Below are positions 17,257 to 25,771 of a stretch of DNA of 64,000 nucleotides, one piece after another. The translations under genes and the position numbers were made by a program. How positions within the stretch are numbered: the stretch's first letter is position 1; the number at the start of each line of letters is the position of its first letter. This DNA comes from Butyrivibrio sp. NC2007. GTDB lineage: Bacteria > Bacillota > Clostridia > Lachnospirales > Lachnospiraceae. The stretch covers positions 248,001 to 312,000 of the forward strand of contig NZ_ATWY01000001.1 in the NCBI RefSeq assembly GCF_000421405.1, in the 5' to 3' direction. Under the pieces are notes generated by a model. It made no database searches. It saw only the letters and a program-made list of their open reading frames with translations, and was not told where the DNA came from.

Positions 17257-18017
17257 GCCTTCTCATTCTTGCCTGTATCAATGTCTTCAATATTATCGCC
17301 GCTAAACTTAATGGCGTCGCGGATCTTCTCTTCATCCCAACCGGTCTCTTCCATCAGCTCCTCAACGGTGACTTTACGTCTAAGGTCTTCCGAAAGCTCT
17401 TTTGCCTTATCATTAACTTCGTTTACCAGGTTAAGGACCTTCTGCATTCCGGTATCTTCTGCCAGGTTCTCTTCTATTATCTTCTCCATGGCATCAAGCA
17501 TGAGCTTGTATAAAAAGCTCTCGACCTCTGAAGGCTCTCCTACCGCATCAAGCATGGTAACGCCCTTAGTCAGTGCAACATTTCCCTCTCCGATGAGGTC
17601 CTCGAGAAATACTCCCTGTTCTGCGTACATTCTTGCAACATCAACAACAAGGGGAAGATAGTTCTCGATAAGCTTGTCCTGAGCATTCTTGTCACCGGCG
17701 ATGGCAGCCATTGCTGCAACTTCCTTCTCACCATCAGATAATTTCTCAAGACCTTCAAGGCTCTCAAGGTAGTCCTGAAGGTAGTTGTTCTCCTCAGTTG
17801 TAAGGTTATCGGAAGTATCTATAGCCTCATCGATACCGATATTGTGCTGATTCAGGTATTCATATACCATCTGAAGCTGCTTCTCATCGAGATCCAGTTC
17901 AGAAAAGGCATCATCCACCTGTTCTTTTGAAATGACATTTTTATTTTCCCTGGCAAGTCTTGTTACGTACTTCAGGGTCTCCGCAAATTCTTTTTCCTTA
18001 TTATCTATGTTTCCCAT
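17253..18017 (-). CDS. Sigma-70-like protein without recognisable promoter-recognition regions
   Basis: The 254-residue protein resembles housekeeping sigma factors only in part. Residues about 20-62 look like region 1.1 (ISKEQVDDAFSELDLDEKQL), about 75-112 like region 1.2, and 113-150 (LIENYLPLVVDVARMYAEQG, then LEDLIGEGNVAL) like regions 2.1-2.2, which bind the RNA polymerase beta-prime clamp. The next segment lacks the aromatic, basic region 2.3-2.4 that melts and reads the -10 element. A region 3-like helix bundle follows (about 195-245), and region 4 is absent. It may bind core polymerase without directing promoter recognition; this is inference. It lies between a rhomboid-like gene and an unknown gene in one operon. 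Confidence 0.65.
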   Translation of the reverse strand: MGNIDNKEKEFAETLKYVTRLARENKNVISKEQVDDAFSELDLDEKQLQMVYEYLNQHNIGIDEAIDTSDNLTTEENNYLQDYLESLEGLEKLSDGEKEVAAMAAIAGDKNAQDKLIENYLPLVVDVARMYAEQGVFLEDLIGEGNVALTKGVTMLDAVGEPSEVESFLYKLMLDAMEKIIEENLAEDTGMQKVLNLVNEVNDKAKELSEDLRRKVTVEELMEETGWDEEKIRDAIKFSGDNIEDIDTGKNEKA

Positions 18018-18034
18018 AATGCTCCTAAAATGTG

Positions 18035-18919
18035 TTATTTAATATGCTGATGTGTAAAGAGATGATCCTGGCAGTATTCGTAATTGCCGTTGCACTTTGA
18101 GCAGAATCTGAACTCAAGGTTCGGGTCGTCCGTTTCGCTTCTACCGCAAACAGCACATTTATGCCTTGTGATTCCCTTTGGCGCCATCTTTACGCTCTGC
18201 TGGAACTGAGCCCTTCTGCGATTCTCACTTGGACGCAGGTGATGAGCCCTTCCTGTCGAAATGTAGAACAGTCCAAGATTAATAAACTGGAAAAGGATCG
18301 CAATAAGAATCGGGATATCTCCGCCTATAATTCCGCTGAAGATTGCCTCAAATCCCATGTATGCTGCATATAGAATTCCAAGATACTTAACCTTAACGGG
18401 GATGATGAACATAAGAAGAAGCTGTATCTCAGGATAGCTGATGGCAAATGATAAAAATACCATTTCCTGAACATAGTAGGTGCTAAAAACTCCCGAGTAG
18501 TACATCATCATGCTTGCAATTGCCTCTTCTCCTCTGGATCCGAATTTAAAGCAGACCCATGCATAAGAAACAAAAGCAGCCAGTATCATAAGGATCATTC
18601 CGCCGAAAATAAAGACATTATATCTAAATGACCCGACTGTTCTCTCCATGGTAGTTCCTATGAAGTAGTACAGGTACAATGTGATGAGAAGCCAGATGCT
18701 GAGGGCTGTGGGTGGAAGAAGCACCCAGGATACCAGTCTCCAGACCTGTCCATGCAGGATAAGGTACGGATTAAGTGTTAAATAGCTCTGTATCATAGCT
18801 CCGTTTGGTAATAATTTGATGACATAACCTATGACATAAAGGACGATTATATAGAGTGTAAGGTTGTTTATGGCATACCTTCCAAATTTTCTTTCCATCT
18901 CACTTAAGAATCTATTCAT
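18035..18919 (-). CDS. Rhomboid-like membrane protein with C-terminal zinc ribbon, lacking protease residues
   Basis: About six membrane helices fill residues 20-225. The segment HGQVWRLVSWVLLP and the following GTTMERTVGSFRYNVFIFGG match the WR loop and the second-helix glycine region of rhomboid-fold proteins. The catalytic GxSG serine motif and the partner histidine helix are not found, so it is probably a non-proteolytic rhomboid relative. The last 45 residues carry CAVCGRSE and CSKCNGNYEYC with His residues, a likely zinc ribbon in the cytoplasm. It heads a three-gene operon with the sigma-like gene. The start has AGAGGT at 7 nt. Confidence 0.65.
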   Translation of the reverse strand: MNRFLSEMERKFGRYAINNLTLYIIVLYVIGYVIKLLPNGAMIQSYLTLNPYLILHGQVWRLVSWVLLPPTALSIWLLITLYLYYFIGTTMERTVGSFRYNVFIFGGMILMILAAFVSYAWVCFKFGSRGEEAIASMMMYYSGVFSTYYVQEMVFLSFAISYPEIQLLLMFIIPVKVKYLGILYAAYMGFEAIFSGIIGGDIPILIAILFQFINLGLFYISTGRAHHLRPSENRRRAQFQQSVKMAPKGITRHKCAVCGRSETDDPNLEFRFCSKCNGNYEYCQDHLFTHQHIK

Positions 18920-18955
18920 GTAAAAGACCTCTTTCCTTCTTTATTCGCCTAATCT

Positions 18956-18964
18956 ATATTATCA
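18956..18964 (-). promoter_or_regulatory. Possible extended -10 promoter for the rhomboid/sigma-like operon
   Basis: The minus strand carries TGATAATAT, an extended -10 (TG plus one base before TAATAT at 18956-18961), with no good -35. It lies about 37 nt before the ATG at 18919 in the divergent gap with the activase gene. Confidence 0.45.
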
Positions 18965-18986
18965 TATTTTGCACAATTTGTTTTCG

Positions 18987-19015
18987 TTGATTTTTAACCA
19001 CTAGTGCATTATAAT
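18987..19015 (+). promoter_or_regulatory. Promoter of the giant activase gene
   Basis: TTGATT (18987-18992) and a perfect TATAAT (19010-19015) are separated by exactly 17 nt, about 50 nt before the start codon. Confidence 0.72.
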
Positions 19016-19065
19016 CATAGTGTTTGTCTTCTGCAACATATAATAAGAAGAAAAAGAGGTATACT

Positions 19066-22000
19066 ATGATTTCCAAGGATTACACATTAGGTATTGATAT
19101 CGGTTCAACTACCGTTAAGATTGCTCTTTTGGACAATACAAACAATATTGTATTCTCCGATTATAAAAGACATTTCGCAAACATACAGGAAACTCTCAGA
19201 GACCTTTTGGTAGAGGCCCAGGAAAAGTGCGGTAACATAACGCTACACCCTGTTATCACCGGATCCGGCGGACTTACACTTGCCAAGCACTTGGAAGTTC
19301 CCTTTGTACAAGAGGTTGTTGCTGTATCAACTTCCCTTAAGGCCATTGCTCCCAAAACTGATGTAGCAATTGAGCTTGGTGGTGAGGACGCCAAGATCAT
19401 CTACTTTGAGGACGGCAATGTTGAGCAGAGAATGAACGGTATCTGCGCCGGAGGTACAGGCTCTTTTATCGACCAGATGGCTTCCCTCCTTCAGACAGAT
19501 GCAACAGGTCTTAACGATTACGCAAGAAACTACAATTCACTATATACAATAGCAGCAAGATGCGGAGTATTTGCCAAGTCTGACATCCAGCCTCTTATCA
19601 ATGAAGGTGCTACCAAAGAGGATCTTTCAGCATCCATTTTCCAGGCTGTTGTGAACCAGACCATTTCAGGACTTGCCTGTGGTAAGCCAATCCGCGGACA
19701 TGTTGCATTCTTAGGTGGTCCTCTCCACTTCCTGGACCAGCTCCGTGCGGCATTTATCAGAACTCTTAATCTTGATGATGAGCATGCAATCAACCTTGAT
19801 AACTCTCATCTCTTCGCTGCCATCGGTTCTGCCATGAACGCTGAGGAAGAGACTCATTACACCATGGATGAGATGGTTGATAAGCTCTCAGGCAAGATCG
19901 TTATGGAAGCCGAAGTTTCAAGACTTGATCCCCTCTTTAGAAATGAAGAGGAATACAAGGTATTTAAGGACCGTCAGGACAAATACCGCGTTAAGACCAG
20001 AAAGCTCGAGGGCTACAAAGGCAATGCTTTCCTTGGTATCGACGCAGGTTCAACAACCACCAAATGTGCACTTATAAGTGAGGACGGAGATCTTCTTTAC
20101 TCCTTCTATTCAAGCAATAACGGAAGTCCTCTTAAGACAGCCATTTCCTCAATTCAGGAGATTTACAAGCTTATGCCCGAGGGCGTAAGGATTGCAAGAG
20201 CCTGCTCAACAGGTTATGGTGAGGCTCTTCTTAAGTCTGCTCTTCTTCTTGATGACGGAGAGGTTGAGACAATAGCTCACTACAATGCTGCTGCTTTCTT
20301 TGACCCCAAGGTTGACTGCATCCTTGATATCGGTGGTCAGGATATGAAGTGCATCCATATCAAGAACAACTCAGTTGATTCCGTTCAGCTCAACGAAGCT
20401 TGCTCTTCAGGCTGCGGATCCTTCATCGAGACCTTTGCCAAGTCCCTTGATTACAGTGTTCAGGACTTCGCCAAGGTTGCTCTTTATGCCAAGTACCCTG
20501 TAGATCTCGGAACAAGATGTACAGTATTTATGAATTCACGAGTTAAGCAGGCTCAGAAGGAAGGCGCTGATGTAGCTGATATTTCATCAGGTCTTGCATA
20601 CTCTGTAATCAAGAATGCTCTCTTTAAGGTTATCAAGGTTTCAGATGCCAAGGACCTTGGTGAGCACATCGTTGTACAGGGCGGAACCTTCTACAACGAC
20701 GCTGTTCTTCGTGCATTTGAGATCATCTCAGGCGCTGAAGCAATAAGACCTGATATTGCCGGAATCATGGGTGCTTTCGGTGCTGCTCTTATAGCAAGAG
20801 AAAGATACGGAGAGACTGAGGATTACAAGACAACAATGCTCTCCATCGATCAGATCAACAGCCTTCAGTATTCAACCAGCATGACTACCTGCCAGGGTTG
20901 CACAAACCACTGCAGACTTACAATCAATAAGTTCACAGGTGGTCGTCAACACATATCAGGTAACAGATGTGAAAGAGGAATCGGTAAGGTCAAGAACGCC
21001 GAGGGTATTCCTAACCTCTTTGACTACAAGTATAAGAGACTCTTTGGCTATGAGCCTCTTGAAGCAGATAAGGCAACAAGAGGAACTGTTGGTATTCCAA
21101 GAGTACTTAACTTCTATGAAAACTATCCATTCTGGTTCACTTTCTTTACAAAGCTTGGATTCAGAGTTGTTCTCTCACCCAGATCAACTCATCAGATCTA
21201 TGAGCTCGGTATTGAGTCAATCCCAAGTGAGTCAGAATGCTATCCTGCAAAGATCTCACACGGACATGTGGAATGGCTTATCAGGCAGAATGTTGACTTC
21301 ATCTTCTATCCCGGCCTTTTCTATGAGCGTGAAGAGGTAGAAGGCGCAACCAACCATTATAACTGCCCTATTGTTACATCATATTCAGAGAACATTAAGA
21401 ATAACGTTGAGGCCATTACAGGCGGCAAGATCAAGCTCAGAAACCCATTCATGGCTTTTACAAATATCGAGACTGTAACTGATGCTCTTGTAAAAGAGTT
21501 TAAAGAAATTCCCGCCGAGCAGGTTATTAATGCTGCAAAAGACGGATGGGAAGAAATGGCCATCGCAAGAAAAGACATCCAGATCAAGGGTGAAGAGACC
21601 CTTAAATGGATGGAAGAAAATAACAGACACGGTATTGTTCTTGCCGGTCGTCCTTACCACATCGACCCTGAGATCAACCATGGTATTCCGGATATGATCT
21701 GCTCTTACGGTGTTGCTGTACTTACCGAGGATAGTGTATCTCACCTTGGCAAACCCGAGAGACCTCTTATCGTATCAGACCAGTGGATGTACCACTCACG
21801 ACTCTATGCAGCAGCAAGCTACGTCAGAGAGCGCGACGACCTTGATCTTATACAGCTCAACTCCTTCGGATGCGGACTTGATGCAGTTACAACAGATCAG
21901 GTAAACGATATACTTTCAGGTTCAGATAAGATCTACACCTGCCTCAAGATTGATGAGGTAAACAGCCTTGGAAGTGCAAGGATCCGTGTTCGTTCACTAC

Positions 22001-23319
22001 TTGCAGCCATCCGTGTAAGAAAGCAGAAAAACCAGAAGAGAACCATCAGATCAACAGCCAATAACAGAGTGCTCTTCACAGAGGAAATGAGAAAGAATTA
22101 CACTCTTCTCTGCCCTCAGATGTCACCTATTCACTTTGACATCTTAGAGCCTGCATTTGCAGCCTGCGGTTATAACTTCGTTGTTATGCAAAACGACAAC
22201 AGGCATGCTATTGATATGGGTCTTAAATATGTTAATAACGATGCCTGCTACCCTTCACTTTGGGTTGTAGGTCAGATCATGGATGAACTTCATTCAGGTA
22301 AATACGACCTTAACAGAACTGCTGTCATCATGTCTCAGACAGGTGGCGGATGCAGAGCTACCAATTACGTTGGCTTTATCAGAAGAGCTCTTAAAAAAGC
22401 CGGCATGGAGCAGATTCCTGTAGTATCTCTTAACCTCTCCAAGTTAGAGGCTAATCCGGGCTTCCATATCAATGCCGAGATGCTTCAGAGAGCCGCTTAC
22501 GGCGCTATATTCGGTGATGTGTTCATGAGATGCGTATATCGTATGCGTCCTTACGAGAAGGTCAAGGGATCAGTAAATGCCTGCCATGAGAAGTGGAAAA
22601 AGGTTGCGATTGAATTCGTAACTTCCAAGCATATGAGCTATACAAAGTTCCAGAAGATCTGTCGCGAAATCGTAGAAGACTTCGATAAGATCGAGCTTAC
22701 AGATGAGATTAAGCCAAGAGTTGGTGTAGTCGGCGAAATTCTTGTTAAGTTTGCTCCTGCAGCCAACAACCACCTTGTAGAGCTTCTTGAGTCAGAAGGT
22801 GCTGAAGCCGTTGTTCCTGACCTTATCGACTTTATGCTCTACTGCTTCTACAATCAGATATATAAGGCAAAAGAGCTTGGAACATCCAAGAAGACTGCTC
22901 TTGTTATGCGAGGTGCTATCTGGCTTATTGAAAAGCTCAGAGTCGGTGCTACAAAAGCATTTAAAAAGAGTGTACATTTCGATCCGCCTACAAGTATCTA
23001 TGAACTTGTTAAGTATGCAGAACCTATCGTATCCATCGGTAACCAGACCGGTGAAGGTTGGTTCCTTACAGGAGAAATGGTAGAGCTTATACATGAAGGA
23101 GCAACCAATATCGTCTGCACACAGCCTTTTGGATGCCTTCCAAACCACGTTGTTGGTAAAGGTGTTATCAAGCAGATGCGCCATATGTATCCCGGCTGCA
23201 ATATTGTTGCCATCGACTACGATCCGGGAGCATCAGAGGTTAACCAGCTTAACAGAATTAAGCTTATGCTCTCAACCGCACAGAAGAAAGTTCAGGAAGA
23301 ACACAAGAAAGTAGTTTGA
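19066..23319 (+). CDS. Giant (R)-2-hydroxyacyl-CoA dehydratase activase with tandem ATPase modules and dehydratase-like C-terminus
   Basis: The start is placed at the ATG at 19066 (AGAGGT 5 nt upstream); the frame extends to a TTG at 19024 without a ribosome-binding site. Two BadF/BcrA-type ASKHA ATPase modules are visible. The first begins LGIDIGSTTVKIAL, with C127 (GICAGGTGSF) and C166 (AARCGVFAKSD) at the same positions as the cluster ligands of Acidaminococcus HgdC. The second begins GIDAGSTTTKCAL near residue 324 and has C446 and C485 with the same 39-residue spacing. After TCQGCTNHC (609-616) comes a DUF2229 and HgdB-like half. The family injects electrons into dehydratases using ATP; the target of this orphan long form is unknown. 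Confidence 0.85.
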   Translation: MISKDYTLGIDIGSTTVKIALLDNTNNIVFSDYKRHFANIQETLRDLLVEAQEKCGNITLHPVITGSGGLTLAKHLEVPFVQEVVAVSTSLKAIAPKTDVAIELGGEDAKIIYFEDGNVEQRMNGICAGGTGSFIDQMASLLQTDATGLNDYARNYNSLYTIAARCGVFAKSDIQPLINEGATKEDLSASIFQAVVNQTISGLACGKPIRGHVAFLGGPLHFLDQLRAAFIRTLNLDDEHAINLDNSHLFAAIGSAMNAEEETHYTMDEMVDKLSGKIVMEAEVSRLDPLFRNEEEYKVFKDRQDKYRVKTRKLEGYKGNAFLGIDAGSTTTKCALISEDGDLLYSFYSSNNGSPLKTAISSIQEIYKLMPEGVRIARACSTGYGEALLKSALLLDDGEVETIAHYNAAAFFDPKVDCILDIGGQDMKCIHIKNNSVDSVQLNEACSSGCGSFIETFAKSLDYSVQDFAKVALYAKYPVDLGTRCTVFMNSRVKQAQKEGADVADISSGLAYSVIKNALFKVIKVSDAKDLGEHIVVQGGTFYNDAVLRAFEIISGAEAIRPDIAGIMGAFGAALIARERYGETEDYKTTMLSIDQINSLQYSTSMTTCQGCTNHCRLTINKFTGGRQHISGNRCERGIGKVKNAEGIPNLFDYKYKRLFGYEPLEADKATRGTVGIPRVLNFYENYPFWFTFFTKLGFRVVLSPRSTHQIYELGIESIPSESECYPAKISHGHVEWLIRQNVDFIFYPGLFYEREEVEGATNHYNCPIVTSYSENIKNNVEAITGGKIKLRNPFMAFTNIETVTDALVKEFKEIPAEQVINAAKDGWEEMAIARKDIQIKGEETLKWMEENNRHGIVLAGRPYHIDPEINHGIPDMICSYGVAVLTEDSVSHLGKPERPLIVSDQWMYHSRLYAAASYVRERDDLDLIQLNSFGCGLDAVTTDQVNDILSGSDKIYTCLKIDEVNSLGSARIRVRSLLAAIRVRKQKNQKRTIRSTANNRVLFTEEMRKNYTLLCPQMSPIHFDILEPAFAACGYNFVVMQNDNRHAIDMGLKYVNNDACYPSLWVVGQIMDELHSGKYDLNRTAVIMSQTGGGCRATNYVGFIRRALKKAGMEQIPVVSLNLSKLEANPGFHINAEMLQRAAYGAIFGDVFMRCVYRMRPYEKVKGSVNACHEKWKKVAIEFVTSKHMSYTKFQKICREIVEDFDKIELTDEIKPRVGVVGEILVKFAPAANNHLVELLESEGAEAVVPDLIDFMLYCFYNQIYKAKELGTSKKTALVMRGAIWLIEKLRVGATKAFKKSVHFDPPTSIYELVKYAEPIVSIGNQTGEGWFLTGEMVELIHEGATNIVCTQPFGCLPNHVVGKGVIKQMRHMYPGCNIVAIDYDPGASEVNQLNRIKLMLSTAQKKVQEEHKKVV

Positions 23320-23335
23320 TATAAAGACATAAAAT

Positions 23336-23367
23336 AATGCCACGGCAAACGCCGTGGCATTTTATTT
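23336..23367. terminator. Bidirectional rho-independent terminator
   Basis: An 11-bp perfect stem, AATGCCACGGC paired with GCCGTGGCATT around an AAAC loop, sits between two convergent genes. It has a T-rich tract on the right and an A-rich tract on the left, so it can stop transcription from both the activase gene and the minus-strand operon ending at 23374. Confidence 0.88.
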
Positions 23368-23373
23368 ACGTAT

Positions 23374-23856
23374 TTATTTAAGTTTTGCTTTTAATCTCTC
23401 GATTGCATCCTCATGCCTCTGTATTGCATAGGTTGCAGACTTGATCTTCAGCTCTGTAGATATCTTCTTTTCATGAATGTCGTTACATTTCTGATAATAA
23501 TCAAGAATCGACTCATCCTCAACTTCAAGGAACTTGTTAGCAATACATCCCGGGAGGACGAATTTCTTAACAACGTCTGCAAACTTAACCTCAATATACT
23601 TACCATCCTGCTTGGTTATCACACCTTCGCCGAACTTCTTGTGGTTAACTTTCATCTTAAGGGCAGATTTCTCACCAAGAGCCTGCTCCTCTTTTTCAAG
23701 GGCAGCAAGTTCTGAATCAAGTTCTGACTGAGAAGCTGTCAGTTCCTCAATCTGTCTTGTATTCTCCTCAAGCATTTCCTTGGTCTTTTTGGTAGGTTTT
23801 TTCTTAAAATCCGTAGAATTTACGTTTGCATCTTCGTTTTCAAGATTTAGAGGCAT
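23374..23856 (-). CDS. Coiled-coil protein with a small SH3-like (PcrA/UvrD C-terminal-type) domain
   Basis: The better start is the ATG at 23856, 7 nt after AAGGAG; the ATG at 23862 overlaps that site. The 160-residue protein has a Lys-rich N-terminus, a coiled coil (about residues 33-65), then VNHKKFGEGVITKQDGKYIEVKFAD. That motif resembles the small beta-barrel found at the C-terminus of PcrA/UvrD helicases, which contacts RNA polymerase in PcrA. A second coiled coil ends the protein. The similarity is my reading of the motif; the function is unknown. It is the last gene of the rluF-ligA-metAA operon. Confidence 0.6.
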   Translation of the reverse strand: MPLNLENEDANVNSTDFKKKPTKKTKEMLEENTRQIEELTASQSELDSELAALEKEEQALGEKSALKMKVNHKKFGEGVITKQDGKYIEVKFADVVKKFVLPGCIANKFLEVEDESILDYYQKCNDIHEKKISTELKIKSATYAIQRHEDAIERLKAKLK

Positions 23857-23920
23857 AAGCATTCTCCTTGAAGAAAAATTATCGACTTAACATATTTATT
23901 TTAACTTATTTAAATACAAA

Positions 23921-24757
23921 TTACAACTCCGTGGTCTTTCCTCCCTTAAGCTCAATTGACTTTTTATCAACTTCGATCCAGACACTTTTTGCATTTGGAT
24001 TATATGCGAAAGTCCCGTCAACAGCGACTTGTACGCGGCTTGCAGCATCGAGGTAATCGACAATCTCTATGTTGGTTGCGTACCATATATCCGATTTGTT
24101 TTCTATTTTTTTAGAAAACTTTTCGATAATCTTCCAATTATCATCTCTCTCAAATTCGTAACTGTGTCCCCAGAGATAAAACATATACTGATACTGGGTT
24201 TTATGATTTTTGATAAACTCCTTGCAAAGATCTTCCAGTGAACTGTCAGCATGATGACAGGTAGGATTCCATCTTAGGAAATCTTCCGGTATTCCAAAAC
24301 CGTGTGTTGAAGTTACCGTTCTTCCGTATCTTATACCACATGCTTTAAGAGCATTTACAACATTATCATCAACAGAACCGTTTGGATAAGCAAGACCTCT
24401 TACCGTGTAGCCCATAATCTTCTCTAAAGCTCTTCTGTCCTCGATGACTTGAAGAACCATCTGCTCTTTTGGCGATCTTGCAATTGTCGGATGCGTCACT
24501 GTATGGCAGGCAACTTCATGTCCTTTGTAAAGCTTTTTATATTCATCACAGGGAATTCTCTCGTCATAGGCATTCTTGAACTTGATCTTCTCAAGTCCTG
24601 AGTTGAGATTAAAAGTGCCTCTTATACCGTGTTCATTTAGAATATCCAAGAGTCTTTTATCAGGTATCTTACCGTCATCGTAGGAAAGAGTAAGTACCTT
24701 GTGCTTTCCTTCCGGAAACTGAGTATATATGTTGCGGAGCTTTTTTGAAGCAGCCAT
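23921..24757 (-). CDS. Polysaccharide deacetylase-family (NodB-type) protein without export signal
   Basis: The NodB fold motifs are present: LTLSYDDGKIPDKRLLDIL (metal-binding and catalytic aspartates), GHEVACHTVTHPTI (HxxxH motif 2), and VRGLAYPNGSVDDNVVNAL as the motif 3 counterpart. Family members remove N- or O-acetyl groups from carbohydrates. Unlike the usual wall-modifying enzymes, this 278-residue protein starts MAASKKLRNIYTQFPEG with no signal peptide or anchor, so a cytoplasmic small-sugar or sugar-nucleotide substrate is plausible. It sits 11 nt downstream of metAA. Confidence 0.8.
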   Translation of the reverse strand: MAASKKLRNIYTQFPEGKHKVLTLSYDDGKIPDKRLLDILNEHGIRGTFNLNSGLEKIKFKNAYDERIPCDEYKKLYKGHEVACHTVTHPTIARSPKEQMVLQVIEDRRALEKIMGYTVRGLAYPNGSVDDNVVNALKACGIRYGRTVTSTHGFGIPEDFLRWNPTCHHADSSLEDLCKEFIKNHKTQYQYMFYLWGHSYEFERDDNWKIIEKFSKKIENKSDIWYATNIEIVDYLDAASRVQVAVDGTFAYNPNAKSVWIEVDKKSIELKGGKTTEL

Positions 24758-24768
24758 CGTAGTTCTCC

Positions 24769-25740
24769 TTATTTGTTTATCTTCTGTGTAAGACCGTGTT
24801 TGGCCAGGGATCTCTTTTCCTCATCCAGGATCTGTCCCCATTTGTATGGAGTGTTCTGATATACATAGTAGTTGAGCCAGTTGGTATAAAGGTTATTTGC
24901 ATGACCTCTCCATACAAGATCAGGCTTATTGTCAGGGTTGTTATCCGGATAATAATTAACAGGAGGCTGGATCGGAAGCCCCTTTGATAAGTCTCTCTTG
25001 TACTCGGAATCAAGAGTGAGCCTGTCATACTCTGCATGTCCCATAGCAAATATCTGGCTTCCTGCCTTGTTCATGCAAAGGAATACTCCGGCTGCCGGAG
25101 ACTCAGCAAGGACAACCAGATCGTCACAGGCATGGATCTTATCAGCCGGTGTCTCAGTATGTCTTGAATGAGGCATATAAAAGACATCATCAAAGCCCCT
25201 TACAAGAGGTACCTTTCGGTTCATTACTCTGTGCTGGTATACTCCGAATCTCTTTTCAGGCAATGGCTCTTTATCAATTCCGTAGTGATAGTAAATTCCT
25301 GCCTGAGCTCCCCAGCAGATGTGGAAGGTGCTGGTTACATTTACCTTGGACCACTCAAAAACTCTGCAGAGCTCGTCCCAGTAATCAACTTCTTCAAACT
25401 TCATCTGTTCTACAGGCGCTCCGGTGATAATAAGACCATCGTATGTGTTTTCCTTAAGCTCATCAAAGGTATGATAAAACCTGTCCAGATGGTTGGGTGA
25501 TGTATTTGTGGAGTGATGTGAGCTCATCTGCATGAAGGATACATCAATCTGAAGAGGAGTATTAGACAGGGACCTAAGGAGCTGAAGCTCTGTATCTTCC
25601 TTTAGTGGCATCAGATTGAGGATACATATCTGGAGAGATCTGATATCCTGGTGCATAGCCCTGTTCTCATCTACTACGAATATATTCTCCTTTTCAAGTA
25701 TGTCTCTGACAGGTAGATCATTTTTTACTTTGATTGGCAT
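24769..25740 (-). CDS. metAA: Homoserine O-acetyltransferase MetAA
   Basis: This MetA-family enzyme activates homoserine for methionine synthesis. The glutamine-amidotransferase-like fold shows nucleophile C142 (FHICWGAQAG) and PHSRHTE in the active site. Position 111, within LIITGAPVEQMKFEEVDYW, is Glu; in this family Glu111 selects acetyl-CoA and Gly111 selects succinyl-CoA, so the product should be O-acetylhomoserine despite the usual succinyltransferase label. The length of 323 residues is close to family members. Only 31 nt separate it from ligA, with no room for a SAM riboswitch or T-box. Confidence 0.92.
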   Translation of the reverse strand: MPIKVKNDLPVRDILEKENIFVVDENRAMHQDIRSLQICILNLMPLKEDTELQLLRSLSNTPLQIDVSFMQMSSHHSTNTSPNHLDRFYHTFDELKENTYDGLIITGAPVEQMKFEEVDYWDELCRVFEWSKVNVTSTFHICWGAQAGIYYHYGIDKEPLPEKRFGVYQHRVMNRKVPLVRGFDDVFYMPHSRHTETPADKIHACDDLVVLAESPAAGVFLCMNKAGSQIFAMGHAEYDRLTLDSEYKRDLSKGLPIQPPVNYYPDNNPDNKPDLVWRGHANNLYTNWLNYYVYQNTPYKWGQILDEEKRSLAKHGLTQKINK

Positions 25741-25771
25741 CTTGCTTATCTCCTTGATGTAATAATAGCTT

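Noticed and set aside
25741..25771. SAM riboswitch or T-box upstream of metAA
   Set aside because: Only 31 nt separate metAA from ligA, far too short for either element, and no terminator hairpin is present.
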